A DNA stretch of 58,952 nt from Corynebacterium sp. (lineage in GTDB: Bacteria; Actinomycetota; Actinomycetes; Mycobacteriales; Mycobacteriaceae), in contig NZ_JAUNLS010000001.1 of the NCBI RefSeq assembly GCF_030532325.1, forward strand, positions 151,711-210,662, read 5' to 3'. The notes below the pieces were generated by a model. That model was not told where the DNA came from and ran no database searches. It saw nothing but the letters and a program-made list of their open reading frames with translations. This document shows, piece by piece, positions 1-11,500 of this stretch (positions are counted from its first letter, which is position 1; every line of letters starts with the position of its first letter). The position numbers and the translations under genes are program-made.

Positions 1-1462
1 ACCAGCATCCTGGATGCCATCCTTATTGGCATCCACCCACGCATAATCACCAATCGAGAAAGTCTTCTCCACCGGAACCACACCAAAATCAACCGTGGTA
101 TCCGAAGCATCAGTCAACTCCACAGTCGACTTCACACCATTGGAATCCTTAGCCGGATCACCACCAGCCTCAGACTTCGTGACCTCAAAACCATCCGGAG
201 TCACAAACTCAACCTCATAAGAACCCGCCGGAAGATTCTCAAACAGGTACTTACCCGAAGCATCAGTCTTGGTACGAGCAACCTCACCATCAGCATCACG
301 CAAAATCACCGTGACACCCACAGCCGGATCCTCACCAGCATCCTGGATGCCATCCTTATTGGCATCCACCCACGCATAATCACCAATCTCGAAGAGTGAG
401 GCAGCCTTCACTCGGAACGGGGCCTCAACGCTCACGTCGGCGCCACGGTCACGGACACCAGAAATGACGTGGAAGTTAATCTGATAGTTCCAATCATAGG
501 GCCGGGCCGGATCACAGTTGCCATCTCGCATGTCCTGTTCCCAGTGAATGGTGGTGCCGTCAGTGATCCAGTTCCGTCCTGTAAAGGAATTAGGATCCGG
601 GTTAAACGGCCAGGAGTGCTTGTAAAGCCACGTTCCGTTGGGAAACGGCACAGAATCATCAACTGGAGGTATGTTCGGGTTATCGGACGCCGAACCCCTC
701 ATTACCTCTTCAGTGATGTCATTGTTGTTCTTGTCTGTAAACCGGAACTTCGGTTCGCCGATCAGCTGGAGACTTTGCTGGTCGGAGCCGATGAAGGCCT
801 CAACGATCCAGGCGCCGTAGCTGCCGCCATGGTAGGTGGTGCTTCCCGTGGCGTGTTGGACACATGCTTGGTCAGTCGGAACAATGTTCGGGTCTCGATC
901 TTCCCAATCTCCGATTGGGGAGATGTAACCCTCCGCGGCTCCCTGAACCTTCATTTCCTGCCCTGCTTGAACATCGGTATTTACGGTCGCCGGAACAGTC
1001 AGGGAGGCATTGAAATTGTCACCGATATGGTCTACAACATCGACGATCCAAGCGCCGGTATTCACATCCTTATAGATGTCCACCTTTTCAGGACGACCCG
1101 ACTTCCAAGTGATGTTATCTTGCGAAATCGGCGCATCGAAAGGGGCGTTGGGATCAGGATTGAGAGCGAAAAGTACCCGAGTAAGGTCCGATTCCCCATA
1201 GTTAGCATACGGATAACTTAGGGGATGCGGTGCAATGGCCTCTAGGTCGAAGGTGTACGAAATCTTCTGCCCCGGCTCAACCTCAGCATCAGAGACGGAT
1301 ACCTCCGCACGGACTTCTGGGCTCTCCCCATCTGGAGTACCGAAGCCATATTCGATAGTCGGATCTTCAATTATGGCTGAGGCAGGACTGCCCCCCCCCT
1401 ACAAACAATGCAACGGACGTTAAGAACGCCAGTGCCCCTTTAGATGATTTTGAAATTCTCAT
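1..1462 (-). pseudogene. SdrD B-like surface protein, frameshifted (possibly phase-OFF), truncated by window edge
   Basis: Read on the minus strand from an ATG at 1462, six bases after a clear GGAGGT ribosome site. The first 21 codons encode a signal-peptide start (MRISKSSKGALAFLTSVALF), then a run of nine G breaks the frame and a TGA follows ten codons later. With eight G the frame joins an uninterrupted reading frame running to position 1: signal-peptide end GGGSPASA, a large extracellular region of about 325 residues with no match I recognise, then SdrD B-type repeats (motif FxIGDYAWVDANKDGIQDAG, seen starting near 396 and again at 60). Such repeats are linkers in Gram-positive wall-anchored adhesins; an LPXTG anchor would lie beyond the left edge. 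I verified codon by codon that no other stop or shift lies between 1390 and 1. Either a contingency gene in the OFF state, a pseudogene, or a base-call error in the tract. Confidence 0.8.
1391..1399 (-). repeat. G9 homopolymer tract in signal-peptide codons
   Basis: Nine C on the plus strand, nine G in the coding strand of the surface protein. Lengths of 8 or 11 would place the gene in frame; 9 and 10 would not. Poly-G tracts of this length are classic slipped-strand contingency sites in other bacteria. Confidence 0.9.
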
Positions 1463-1715
1463 GCAGCGACCTCCACGGTCCCTTCCTGTACTGGAATTTG
1501 GAATGCAGTGACCTCATGCCTACGACAACTCAAACAGGCAGGAAAGTCTTAACTCACTATAAACCAACGATAAGGTAGGTTCCATTCCTAAGAGTTGTCA
1601 TTATGCCAGTTTGCTGCTACCACCTGCACTTTGCAGCGTCGCGCAGTATTAGCCACAGGGAGACTTTTAATCTAAAGCCACCACGCTCTCTGCATGCCTA
1701 GGTATCGTGGCAGCC

Positions 1716-2138
1716 ATGGAAATGAAAGACATGCTTGCCCCCGCCCCCATCAAGCTGCCGGCTGACCCCGGCGCTGAGCACACTGAGGATCTCACCGCGG
1801 GCATCGTAGCCCACCCAAACTCCCCGCTGCTGTGGGCGCTGCTGGCGGAGAAGGAGATTGCCCGCCTGCGCTCCGATGAGGCCATGCCCACCGCCTACAT
1901 AACCGCCTACGCCTACGCGCGTACCGGCTACCACCGCAGCCTGGACCGCCTCCGCGCCAACGGTTGGAAGGGCTGGGGGCCTGTCCCCTTCAGCCACGAG
2001 CCAAACCAGGGCGTGCTGCGTGCCATCGCCGCCCTTGCGCACGCAGCGCAGGCCATCGGCGAGCAGGATGAGTACGACCGCCTGCGTCAGATGCTCTCTG
2101 ATGCTGATCCGGAGTGCGTCGCCAAGCTCTTGGACTAG
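1716..2138 (+). CDS. DUF3151 family protein
   Basis: Soluble protein of 140 residues of unknown function. The pattern AYAYARTGYHRSLDRLRANGWKG followed by GPVPFSHEPNQGVLRAIAALA is the hallmark of the actinobacterial DUF3151 family, of which Mycobacterium tuberculosis Rv0360c is a member. No signal peptide or membrane segment is visible. The ATG at 1716 (MEMKDML) is chosen; a GTG at 1707 and an ATG at 1722 are alternatives, and there is no clear ribosome site, so the mRNA may be nearly leaderless behind the TAGGTAT at 1699-1705. It stands alone, followed by a strong terminator. Confidence 0.85.
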   Translation: MEMKDMLAPAPIKLPADPGAEHTEDLTAGIVAHPNSPLLWALLAEKEIARLRSDEAMPTAYITAYAYARTGYHRSLDRLRANGWKGWGPVPFSHEPNQGVLRAIAALAHAAQAIGEQDEYDRLRQMLSDADPECVAKLLD

Positions 2139-2150
2139 CTCTACTCCCCC

Positions 2151-2193
2151 ACCGGCTGCCGATGTACCCATGTACCCGGCAGCCGGTTTCTTT
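2151..2193 (+). terminator. Intrinsic terminator after the DUF3151 gene
   Basis: Perfect 11-base stem (ACCGGCTGCCG at 2151-2161 with CGGCAGCCGGT at 2177-2187), a 15-base loop, then a T-rich tail TTCTTTAT. Confidence 0.8.
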
Positions 2194-2452
2194 ATGGCTG
2201 CGGGTGTGGCGCCATCCCAAACAAGGCCTCAGAAGCTGTGCTTTCGGAAGCCTTGTTTGCAAGGAATCCACAACGCACGATCCCGCCGCGTCAAAGCGCA
2301 TCGCGTATTGAGCAGCCACGGCGGCCCAGGACCAGAAAACACTAAAATCCCGCGGACCCCAGCGGCAGTGTTGCTTGTGACGTACTGCTTGGGGTTCGCG
2401 GGATGCGTAGGTGAAGGCTCGGTGTTGGCCGGAGCCCACCACAGTGGGAGTC
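2194..2452. other. Intergenic stretch with two long hairpins, no gene seen
   Basis: Together with the terminator this forms a gap of 314 bases between convergent genes. It contains an imperfect hairpin at 2219-2258 (outer arms AAACAAGGC/GCCTTGTTT) and a three-tier hairpin at 2347-2404 (ATCCCGCG, ACCCCA and GCAGT, each with its complement, around a 14-base loop). Neither has a T-run. No convincing ORF or tRNA is present. A structured small RNA or a decayed element is possible. Confidence 0.55.
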
Positions 2453-3499
2453 TTAGCTCTCCTGCTTCTCCAGGATGTCACGGGTGTTCTCCGCGGTCTT
2501 AATGTTGGCCACGAAGGCCTCCAGAACAACGCGGACGGTGATGACGTAGAGGAAGAGCGCGATCGTGCCAAAGATGAGGTGACCGAAAATCATCATGACG
2601 CCGAGGACACCGCTGCCGGACGAGGAACCGAACACGTCGTAGTACGCGGCATCAAACATGCCGGCACCCGCGGCCGTCATGATGCTCATGATGAGACCGC
2701 CGATCCAGTTGAGCACGCCGATGACGAGCGCGATCATGTAGATCACCGAGGCGAACTTCACCGTGACGAAGTTCTGGAACTTGAAGTCAAAGAGCGCGGA
2801 GAAGAAGTTCGCACCCTGCTTCTTTGGCGACTCCGGGAAGCCCTGTGGGTTGAAACCCTGCTGGGGGTAGCCGTTGCCCGAGGCCATCTGCTGCTGGCCA
2901 AAGCCCTGCACCTGAGAACCCTGGTTCTGTTGACCAAACTGGCCGAAGCTCTGCGCCTGAGCGCCCTGCGGCTGGCCGAAGCCCTGGGAGGACTGCTGGC
3001 CAAAGCCCTGCTGCGCGTAGTTCTGCTGGCCGTAGCCCTGCTGGCCAAAGTCAGAAGTCTGCTCGTGGGACTCGCCGTGATTGAAGCTCGTGGAGTTCTC
3101 AGCGGAGGAGGACGCAGCGGAGCTGGAATCAGAGTTCGTAGAGTCAGACGTGGAGTTCTGTGCGGTGGACCCCTGCGCGAAGGTGTTCTGGGAGAAGTCG
3201 GACTGCCCAAAGCTGTTGTCGGAGCCCAAGCTTTAATCGGAACCGAACCCGCCTGTGCAACCGAAGCCGCTGTCGGAGCCGCCGAAGGAGCTGGTGCTAT
3301 CGGTGCCCTGATAGGAGGAACCCGGGTAGGAGGGCTCCTGCGCAGTGGCGTTGGCGGACTCGTCCTTGGTGCCCTCGCCGGAAGTGGAGTCACCGGAGGT
3401 GTTCTCACCGTAGTTCTTCGCATTTTCGCTGAAGTTCATCTCGCTGTAGTCGCTCTCGCCGAAGCCGCTGTCACCGTAGCGATCGTCCTGGTTGCTCAT
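2453..3499 (-). pseudogene. DUF4282 membrane protein gene interrupted by an in-frame TAA
   Basis: Two reading frames, 3499 to 3233 (88 residues, starting MSNQDDRYGDSGFGESDYSE) and 3232 to 2453, lie in the same frame and are separated only by one TAA codon at 3233-3235. Both halves share one low-complexity composition rich in Gln, Gly, Ser and Asn, so they read as one protein of about 348 residues: a disordered N-terminal region of about 230 residues, then a DUF4282-like region with two membrane segments (near VKFASVIYMIALVIGVLNW and VLGVMMIFGHLIFGTIALFL) and a charged tail. The second half has only a TTG at 3229 and no ribosome site before it, so independent translation is doubtful. The stop is one base from a Tyr codon. 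Confidence 0.75.
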
Positions 3500-3678
3500 G
3501 CGCGCGGTCCTTTCTGATAAAACTCACAAAACTCTTTAGGGAAATCTATGTTGTGTGTGACAACTTACATCACATGGGCAGCGCTGGCATGACGCAGCGC
3601 ACCCCCACCGCGGCCGTGGGGGCCACAATGGGGGTGTAAATCGGCGTCGAAAAGAGGCGAAAGCCTAGGCGTTTTAAA

Positions 3679-4740
3679 TTAGGCGTTCTTTGCCTCAACG
3701 CGGCGGATGGCCTCAGCAGCCACCTTCTCCTGGATGCCCATGTCGAGCTCAGAGGTAAAGCCAACACAGGAGCAGTTGATCTCGCCGAGGACGTAGGTGT
3801 CCTCGCCCTTTTCGTCGTCGTCAAGCATGAAGTCCGCGGTCCAGATGAGCGGGACGTTCTCGGTCTCACCCAGCTTGGAGGCAATCACCGGGCGGGCCTT
3901 CTCAAACATCGCGAGGAGCTCCGGCCAAGCCTCCGGCTTGTCGTAGGTGTACTTCGCGCCGGAGAAGAGGGTGGCGGAGAAGCTATCGCCGCCCTCAGCG
4001 GGCTTCTTGTGCACGATAAAGACCGGCTCGTTGCCCACCAGGAGGATGCGGATTTCGCCCTCGACGATGCGCGGCATGAAGCGCATGTCCACGAGCATGC
4101 CGTTATCGCCGATGATGTACTGATCACAGAAGTCCATGAACTCGCCCAGCTGGTAGTCGTGGGTCTGGTTGTCCACGGCCTCGGTGCACTTGAGGGCGGT
4201 GTCCAGCGGCAGCGCGGTGCCAGGCTCAACAGACTCGGCCAGGGAGGCATCGGCCAGGCGCACGCGCCAGATACCCTCGCCGGTGGAGCCGCGGTTCTGC
4301 TTGAGCACGCGCTCGCCGTAGGACAGGGAGGTCGGGAAGGTGTTGTGGAAGGCATCCACCTCGTAGTAGGCCGCGGTGTCAGCGGGAACCAGCGGGGTGT
4401 CATTGAGTTTGACCAGCGCGTCCTTGGCGCCGTAGGCCATCATGTCAGCCGGGGTGGACATGCCCACCAGGCCGGCGTCTGCCAGCTTGGTGAGGAGCTC
4501 AAAGTAGCCCTTCTCCCCGCCCGGGATGTTGCCGGGATTCACGCGGGAGATGTAGGCGTCAAAGTTCTCGGAGACCTTGGTGTAAATCTCTTCCGCCTGA
4601 TCCGGGTGGAAGTAGATGACCTCAGAGTGCCAGCCAGCCGCCTTGATGGCGTTGACGATGGGCATGGTGTCCTTGCGGTGGCCGTCCGGGCCCTTGTCGG
4701 AGCCGCCCTCAACCTCGAAGACAACGATTGCCTTGTGCAC
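3679..4740 (-). CDS. Cj0069 family ATP-grasp-like protein
   Basis: Cytosolic protein of 353 residues. It resembles the Cj0069 family, with an ATP-grasp-like layout: an N-terminal Rossmann-like segment (KAIVVFEVEGGSD), a nucleotide-binding stretch near 150 (LKQNRGSTGEGIWRVRL), a central EGEIRILLVGNEPVFIVHKKP strand pair, and a C-terminal metal-ligand-like LGEINCSCVGF. ATP-grasp enzymes ligate a carboxylate to an amine or thiol, but the substrate here is unknown. Translation starts at GTG 4740 behind GAAAGGGAA. Monocistronic. The 5' leader holds a small hairpin (CGCTTCC-gct-GGAAGCG, 4785-4801). Confidence 0.75.
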   Translation of the reverse strand: MHKAIVVFEVEGGSDKGPDGHRKDTMPIVNAIKAAGWHSEVIYFHPDQAEEIYTKVSENFDAYISRVNPGNIPGGEKGYFELLTKLADAGLVGMSTPADMMAYGAKDALVKLNDTPLVPADTAAYYEVDAFHNTFPTSLSYGERVLKQNRGSTGEGIWRVRLADASLAESVEPGTALPLDTALKCTEAVDNQTHDYQLGEFMDFCDQYIIGDNGMLVDMRFMPRIVEGEIRILLVGNEPVFIVHKKPAEGGDSFSATLFSGAKYTYDKPEAWPELLAMFEKARPVIASKLGETENVPLIWTADFMLDDDEKGEDTYVLGEINCSCVGFTSELDMGIQEKVAAEAIRRVEAKNA

Positions 4741-5063
4741 AGCTATTCCCTTTCGCTCGGGGGTTGTGAGTAAATACGGTCCGGCGCTTCCGCTGGAAGC
4801 GTGTAGCTCACCGCACCTCGTTTCCTAAAATATCTCAGGTTTCTGACCTTCGCGCGCCGGTTAACCCCGGGGTTAAAACTGCCGCTCAGAGCGCAAATCC
4901 GCCTGCTACCTGCAATGTTGTTATAACCAGTGCCGGTGAGTCGGGGTTCACAGGTTTGAAAATGTATCCAATGCCACAAAAGCGGCGCTCGCGTGACCAT
5001 TTTTAGCCAGATCAAGCTAGAGTAATAAGGGCTCATTAGACAATAAAGAAAGGCAGGCGGAAC
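4741..5063. other. Divergent intergenic region
   Basis: 323 bases between two divergent genes, so it must hold both promoters. It contains the leader hairpin at 4785-4801, a perfect 16-base palindrome at 4861-4876, and an AT-rich stretch before the sulfurtransferase. No ORF is convincing. Confidence 0.5.
4861..4876. promoter_or_regulatory. Perfect 16-base palindrome, candidate operator
   Basis: TTAACCCCGGGGTTAA is a perfect palindrome in the middle of the divergent region. It has the size of a homodimeric repressor site. The regulator is unknown. Confidence 0.45.
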
Positions 5064-5930
5064 GTGGCCGAGTTTGACCCGAATCCCCCTTTCCAGGACT
5101 ACGCGCACCCCGAGCGACTCGTGTCCGCACCGTGGCTCTCCGCACGCCTGGGCACCACCGGGCTGCGCGTCATCGAGGTGGACGAGGACTCCCTCCTCTA
5201 CGACATCGGACACATCCCCACCGCCTCGCGGATCAACTTCCAGACGGAGCTGCTTGATCCGATCACCCGGGATGTTGTCAGCCCGGAGAACTTCACCGCG
5301 CTCATGCGCGAGAAGGGCATCAACCGCGAGGACACCGTGGTCATCTACGGCGATAAGTCCAACTGGTGGGCCGCCTACGCCCTGTGGGTCTTCGAACTCT
5401 ACGGCCACCCGGACGTGCGCCTGCTCGACGGCGGCCGTGATGCCTGGATGACCGAGGAGCGCGACACCTCCTTCATGGTCCCTGACTTCCCCGCTTCCTC
5501 CTACCCGGAGGTGGAGCGCGATGAGTCCAGCCGCATCTTCGTCGACGAGCTACGCAGCTCCACCGCGATGTTGGTGGACACCCGCACTCCCGAGGAGTAC
5601 TTCGGCGAGGCCACCCACAACTCTGGCAGCGGCGAGTCTCCCTACGGCACGACGATGCGCTACGGCCATATCCCCGGCGCCTCCAACTTGGAGTGGGACC
5701 GCGCGGTCTATCCCAACGGCTGCTTCCGCGCGCTGAGCGAGCTGAAGATCAACTACGGCGAGCTGGAGCCGGCCACCGAGACCATCCTCTACTCCCACGT
5801 GGGCGCCCAAGGCGCGCACACCTGGTTCGTGCTCAAGTACCTGCTGGGCTTTGAGAACCCGCGGCTGTATGACGGCTCCTGGGCCGAGTGGGGCAACATG
5901 GTACGCATGCCCGTGGAAAGGGATGCGTAA
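5064..5930 (+). CDS. Rhodanese-like sulfurtransferase, active-site Cys replaced
   Basis: 288 residues with two rhodanese domains: N-terminal (residues 15-130, DIGHIPTASRINFQ) and C-terminal (about 150-285, VDTRTPEEYFG, GHIPGASNLEWDRAV). This is the layout of thiosulfate:cyanide sulfurtransferases. In catalytically active relatives the C-terminal loop reads YCR(I/V)GxR. Here it is YSHVGAQGAHTWF, with Ser at residue 244 where the persulfide Cys should be; the nearest Cys is in NGCFRAL, outside the loop. The family is clear, but thiosulfate sulfurtransferase activity is doubtful. GTG start with AAAGGCAGGCGG upstream. Monocistronic, with a strong terminator downstream. Confidence 0.85.
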   Translation: MAEFDPNPPFQDYAHPERLVSAPWLSARLGTTGLRVIEVDEDSLLYDIGHIPTASRINFQTELLDPITRDVVSPENFTALMREKGINREDTVVIYGDKSNWWAAYALWVFELYGHPDVRLLDGGRDAWMTEERDTSFMVPDFPASSYPEVERDESSRIFVDELRSSTAMLVDTRTPEEYFGEATHNSGSGESPYGTTMRYGHIPGASNLEWDRAVYPNGCFRALSELKINYGELEPATETILYSHVGAQGAHTWFVLKYLLGFENPRLYDGSWAEWGNMVRMPVERDA

Positions 5931-5953
5931 CGTCCCGCGTGACACGCCGATAC

Positions 5954-5987
5954 ATCCCGCATCACCCCTGGTGCGGGATTATTTTTT
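5954..5987 (+). terminator. Intrinsic terminator
   Basis: Stem ATCCCGCA/TGCGGGAT, extended by CA/TG across one mismatch, with loop CCCC, then TTATTTTTT. A TTGACA at 5986-5991, followed 19 bases later by TATCCT at 6011-6016, may serve as the accBC promoter directly after it. Confidence 0.85.
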
Positions 5988-6091
5988 GACACAAAAGCAC
6001 AACATGACGGTATCCTCATGTTTCAGTGTGCAAGAATAGTACGCAGTCCAATCCAAGTCCATCTCCAAGTTCATCGAGGAGGGTTCCTGCC

Positions 6092-7861
<1,770 letters not shown>

Positions 7862-7933
7862 CCCGCGCTCACGGACTCCGAGCACACGGAGTCTGAACTC
7901 GCCTACCCGTGAGTTCACGTACTCTGGGAAGGC

Positions 7934-8491
7934 ATGACTGCTAACGATTCCCAGTACAGCGTGCGGTTGGCCAAGGAGGCTGACCGCACGTACCTGTCTC
8001 GCCTGCTGTTCCTGGCCAATACGCTGGGGGATGAATCCGCCCGCATCGAGGACGCACACATCCCGGACGTCGAGCTCTCCGTCGAGCAATGGGCGCCGCT
8101 TGTCGACGGCGGCGTCATCGCCGTCTCCGATCACCTCGTGCCCGTCGGTGGTTCCTGGCTGCGCTACTACTCCACCGAAGCCAAGGGGGACGCCTACACC
8201 GGCAATCCGGACGCCGATCCCTTCGATGAATCCCAGTGGGCCACCGAGTTCGACCCGGAAGAGATCCCGGAGCTCTTCCTCGCGGTGGAGTCGCGCTACC
8301 GCGGTCTCGGGGCCGGACGGGTGCTGCTGCGCAACGTGTGCAACCTCGCCGAGGCCCAGGAGGCACCGGCCATCTCACTGTGGGTGGACCCGAATAACCC
8401 AAAGGCACGCGCACTCTATGAATCCGAGGGATTCACGGACGTGCGCGTGCCTGGCCGGCCCGATGCGCCGGTGATGGTCAAGCGTTTTTAG
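7934..8491 (+). CDS. GNAT family N-acetyltransferase
   Basis: 185 residues with a single GNAT fold. The acetyl-CoA-binding motif A appears as LFLAVESRYRGLGAGRVLL near residues 112-132 and the motif B region as WVDPNNPKARALYESEGF near 155-172. The substrate is unknown. Plus strand, 72 bases after accBC, with two small inverted repeats between them (ACTCCG/CGGAGT, TGAACTC/GAGTTCA). It converges on pyc. Confidence 0.85.
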   Translation: MTANDSQYSVRLAKEADRTYLSRLLFLANTLGDESARIEDAHIPDVELSVEQWAPLVDGGVIAVSDHLVPVGGSWLRYYSTEAKGDAYTGNPDADPFDESQWATEFDPEEIPELFLAVESRYRGLGAGRVLLRNVCNLAEAQEAPAISLWVDPNNPKARALYESEGFTDVRVPGRPDAPVMVKRF

Positions 8492-8502
8492 GCGCTGGCT
8501 TC

Positions 8503-11500
8503 TTAGGAGATCACGGCGATGAGGTCGCCACCCTCCACCTTGGTGGCAGCGCCGATGGCCACGCGCTCGATGGTGCCGTCCTTGGTGGCGGAAATGGAGG
8601 CCTCCATCTTCATGGCCTCGATGACGGCCACTTGGTCGCCGGCCTTGACCTCGTCGCCCGGCTTCACGGTGGCGTTGACCACGCCGGCAAACGGTGCGGC
8701 CACGTGGCCCTCGTTGCTCGGGTCGGCCTTCTCCACCGTGGCCACGGAGGACTCGACGTTGTTGTCGCGCACCTTCAGCGGGCGGATCTGGCCGTTGACG
8801 TTGAGCACCACGTTGCGGAAGCCCTTCTCATCCGGCTCACCCATGGCGTCGAGGCGCAGGGTGATCGGTTTGAGATCCGCGCGGTCGTTGGAGCCCTCCG
8901 GGAAGTAGTGGACCACGTACTCGTGGCCCTCCTCCAGGCCGTAGAGGAAGACGGTATCCGTCAGTGCCTCGGTGTTGCCGTAGGTGCGGCGGAACTCGTT
9001 GAACTCCTCGAACTGCTTCGGGAAGAGCAGGCGGTTGAGGGATGCGCGGCGCTCGTCGGAGTTATCGGAGGCCAGGTGAGCCTTCTCCTCCTCCGGCACG
9101 GGCTTGACGGAGACGTCGCCAGGCGTGCGGCCCTCGAGGACCTTGTCACGCAGCGGCGGCCAGCCACCGGGAGGGGTACCGAGTTCGCCGCGCAGGAAGG
9201 CGATGACGGAATCCGGGATGTCGTACTTGGTGGGGTTGGCCTCGAAGTCGGCCGGGTCCACGCCCGCGCCCACCAGGTGCAGGGCCAGATCGCCCACCAC
9301 CTTGGAGGATGGAGTCACCTTGGTGGGACGGCCGAGCATCTCGTTGACGGCGGCGTAGGTGTCCTCGATGACCTCGAAGCGATCCTCCAGGCCCAGAGCC
9401 GAGGCCTGGGCGCGCAGGTTGGAGAGCTGGCCGCCGGGGATCTCGTGCTTGTACACGCGGCCGGTCGGTCCAGGGATACCCTTCTCAAAGGGCTTGTAGA
9501 GCTGGCGCACGGCCTCCCAGTAAGGCTCGAGATCGGAAACGGCCTGCAGGTCGATGCCGGTATCGCGCTTGGAGTTGGAGAAGGCCGAGATGATGGCGGA
9601 GAGCGAAGGCTGCGAGGTGGTGCCCGCCAGCGGGGCCGAGGCGCCGTCCACTACATCGGCGCCAGAAAGCGCCGCCGCGTAGTAGGTGGCCAGCTGGCCG
9701 CCCGCGGTGTCGTGGGTGTGGACGTGCACCGGCAGGTCGAACTCCTTGCGCAGTGCCATGACCAGCTTGGAGGCGGACTCCGGGCGCAGCAGGCCGGCCA
9801 TGTCCTTGATGGCCAGCACGTGGGCGCCGGTGTTGACAATCTCCTCGGCCAGCTTCAGGTAGTAATCCAGCGTGTAGAGGTTCTCCTTGGGCGAGCACAT
9901 GTCGCCGGAGTAGGCCATGGCCACCTCGGCCACGGTGGTGCCGGTCTCGAGGACGGCGTCGATAGCCGGGCGCATCTGGGAGACGTCGTTGAGAGCGTCG
10001 AAGATGCGGAAGATATCCACGCCGGACTTGGCGGCCTCCTGGACAAAGGCGCGGCAGACGTCGTCAGAGTAGGGCGAGTAGCCCACGGTGTTGCGGCCGC
10101 GCAGCAGCATCTGGATGTTCTGGTTTGGCATGGCCTCGCGCAGCAGGTCGAGGCGCACCCACGGATCCTCCTTGAGGAAGCGCATGGCTACGTCATAGGT
10201 GGCGCCGCCCCAGGCCTCCACCGAGTAGAGCTCCGGGGTCATGCGCGCCACGGCCTCGGCCGCGGTGACCAGGTCGGTGCCGCGCACGCGGGTGGCTAGC
10301 AGGGACTGGTGGGCGTCACGGAAGGTGGTATCGGTGACCGCCAGCGCCTCCTGGGCGCGGATCTTCTCAGCCCAGGCCTTCGGGCCCAGCTCGAGAAGAT
10401 CGTCGCGGGAGCCGCGCGGCAGCGGCTGGGACTTGTCGAAGGTCGGAATCTTATCAAAGGGCCGCAGGGTGGTCGGGCGCTTGCCGTTGGGCTGGTTGAC
10501 GGTGACGTCCGCGATGTAGTCGATGATGCGGCCGGACTCGTCCACGGCCGGCGGGGCCTTGAGCAGGTCCGGGTGCTCCGGGATGAAGCTGGTGTCCACG
10601 CGGGTGCCCACGAAGTCCGGCTCGCGCAGCAGGGCGCGCAGGAAGCCGATGTTGGTGGCCACGCCGCCCACGGCGAACTCGTTGAGGGCGCGCTGGGCAC
10701 GGGCGACGGCCTGCTCGAAGGTGGCGCCGCGGCAGGTCATCTTGACCAGCAGGGAGTCGAAGTTCGGGGAGATCTCCGCGCCCACGGAGGTGGCACCGTC
10801 GAGACGCACGCCTGCGCCGCCCGGCGAGCGGTAGGTGGTCAGCGTGCCGGTATCGGGGCGGAAGCCGTTGGCGGGGTCCTCGGTGGTGATGCGGCACTGC
10901 AGGGCCGCGCCGGTGAGGTGTATGTTTTCCTGCTCCAGGCCCAGCTCCTTGAGGGAAGAGCCGGCGACGATCTGCATCTGGGTCTTGACGATGTCCACGC
11001 CGGTGACCTCCTCGGTCACGGTGTGCTCGACCTGCACGCGGGGGTTCATCTCGATGAAGACGTGGTTGCCCTTCTCATCGACGAGGAACTCCACGGTGCC
11101 AGCGCCCCGGTAGTTGATGTGCTCGCAGAACTTCACGGCGTCGGCGCAGATGCGGTCACGCAGCTCCGGATCCAGCGTGGGGGCCGGGGCGATCTCCACG
11201 ACCTTCTGGTGGCGGCGCTGCACAGAGCAGTCGCGCTCAAAGAGGTGGATGACGTTGCCCTGGGAATCAGCGAGGATCTGCACCTCGATGTGCTGCGGGC
11301 GGATGACGGCGGTTTCCAGGTACACGTGGGCGTCACCAAAAGCGGCCTCCGCCTCACGGGAGGCCTCCGCGCACTTGGCCTTGAGCTCTTCGGGGCTTTC
11401 GATAAAGCGCATGCCGCGTCCGCCGCCGCCGGCGACGGCCTTGACAAAGACCGGGAAGGAGAAGTCCTTGGAGTACTCGTAGAGCTCCTCCGGGTCGGTG

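Noticed and set aside
469-1221. Open frame on the plus strand opposite the surface protein
   Set aside because: No ribosome site or recognisable domain. The minus strand reads as SdrD B repeats over the same bases.
2219-2258. tRNA-like fold
   Set aside because: No acceptor, anticodon or T-loop arrangement; it is a single hairpin.
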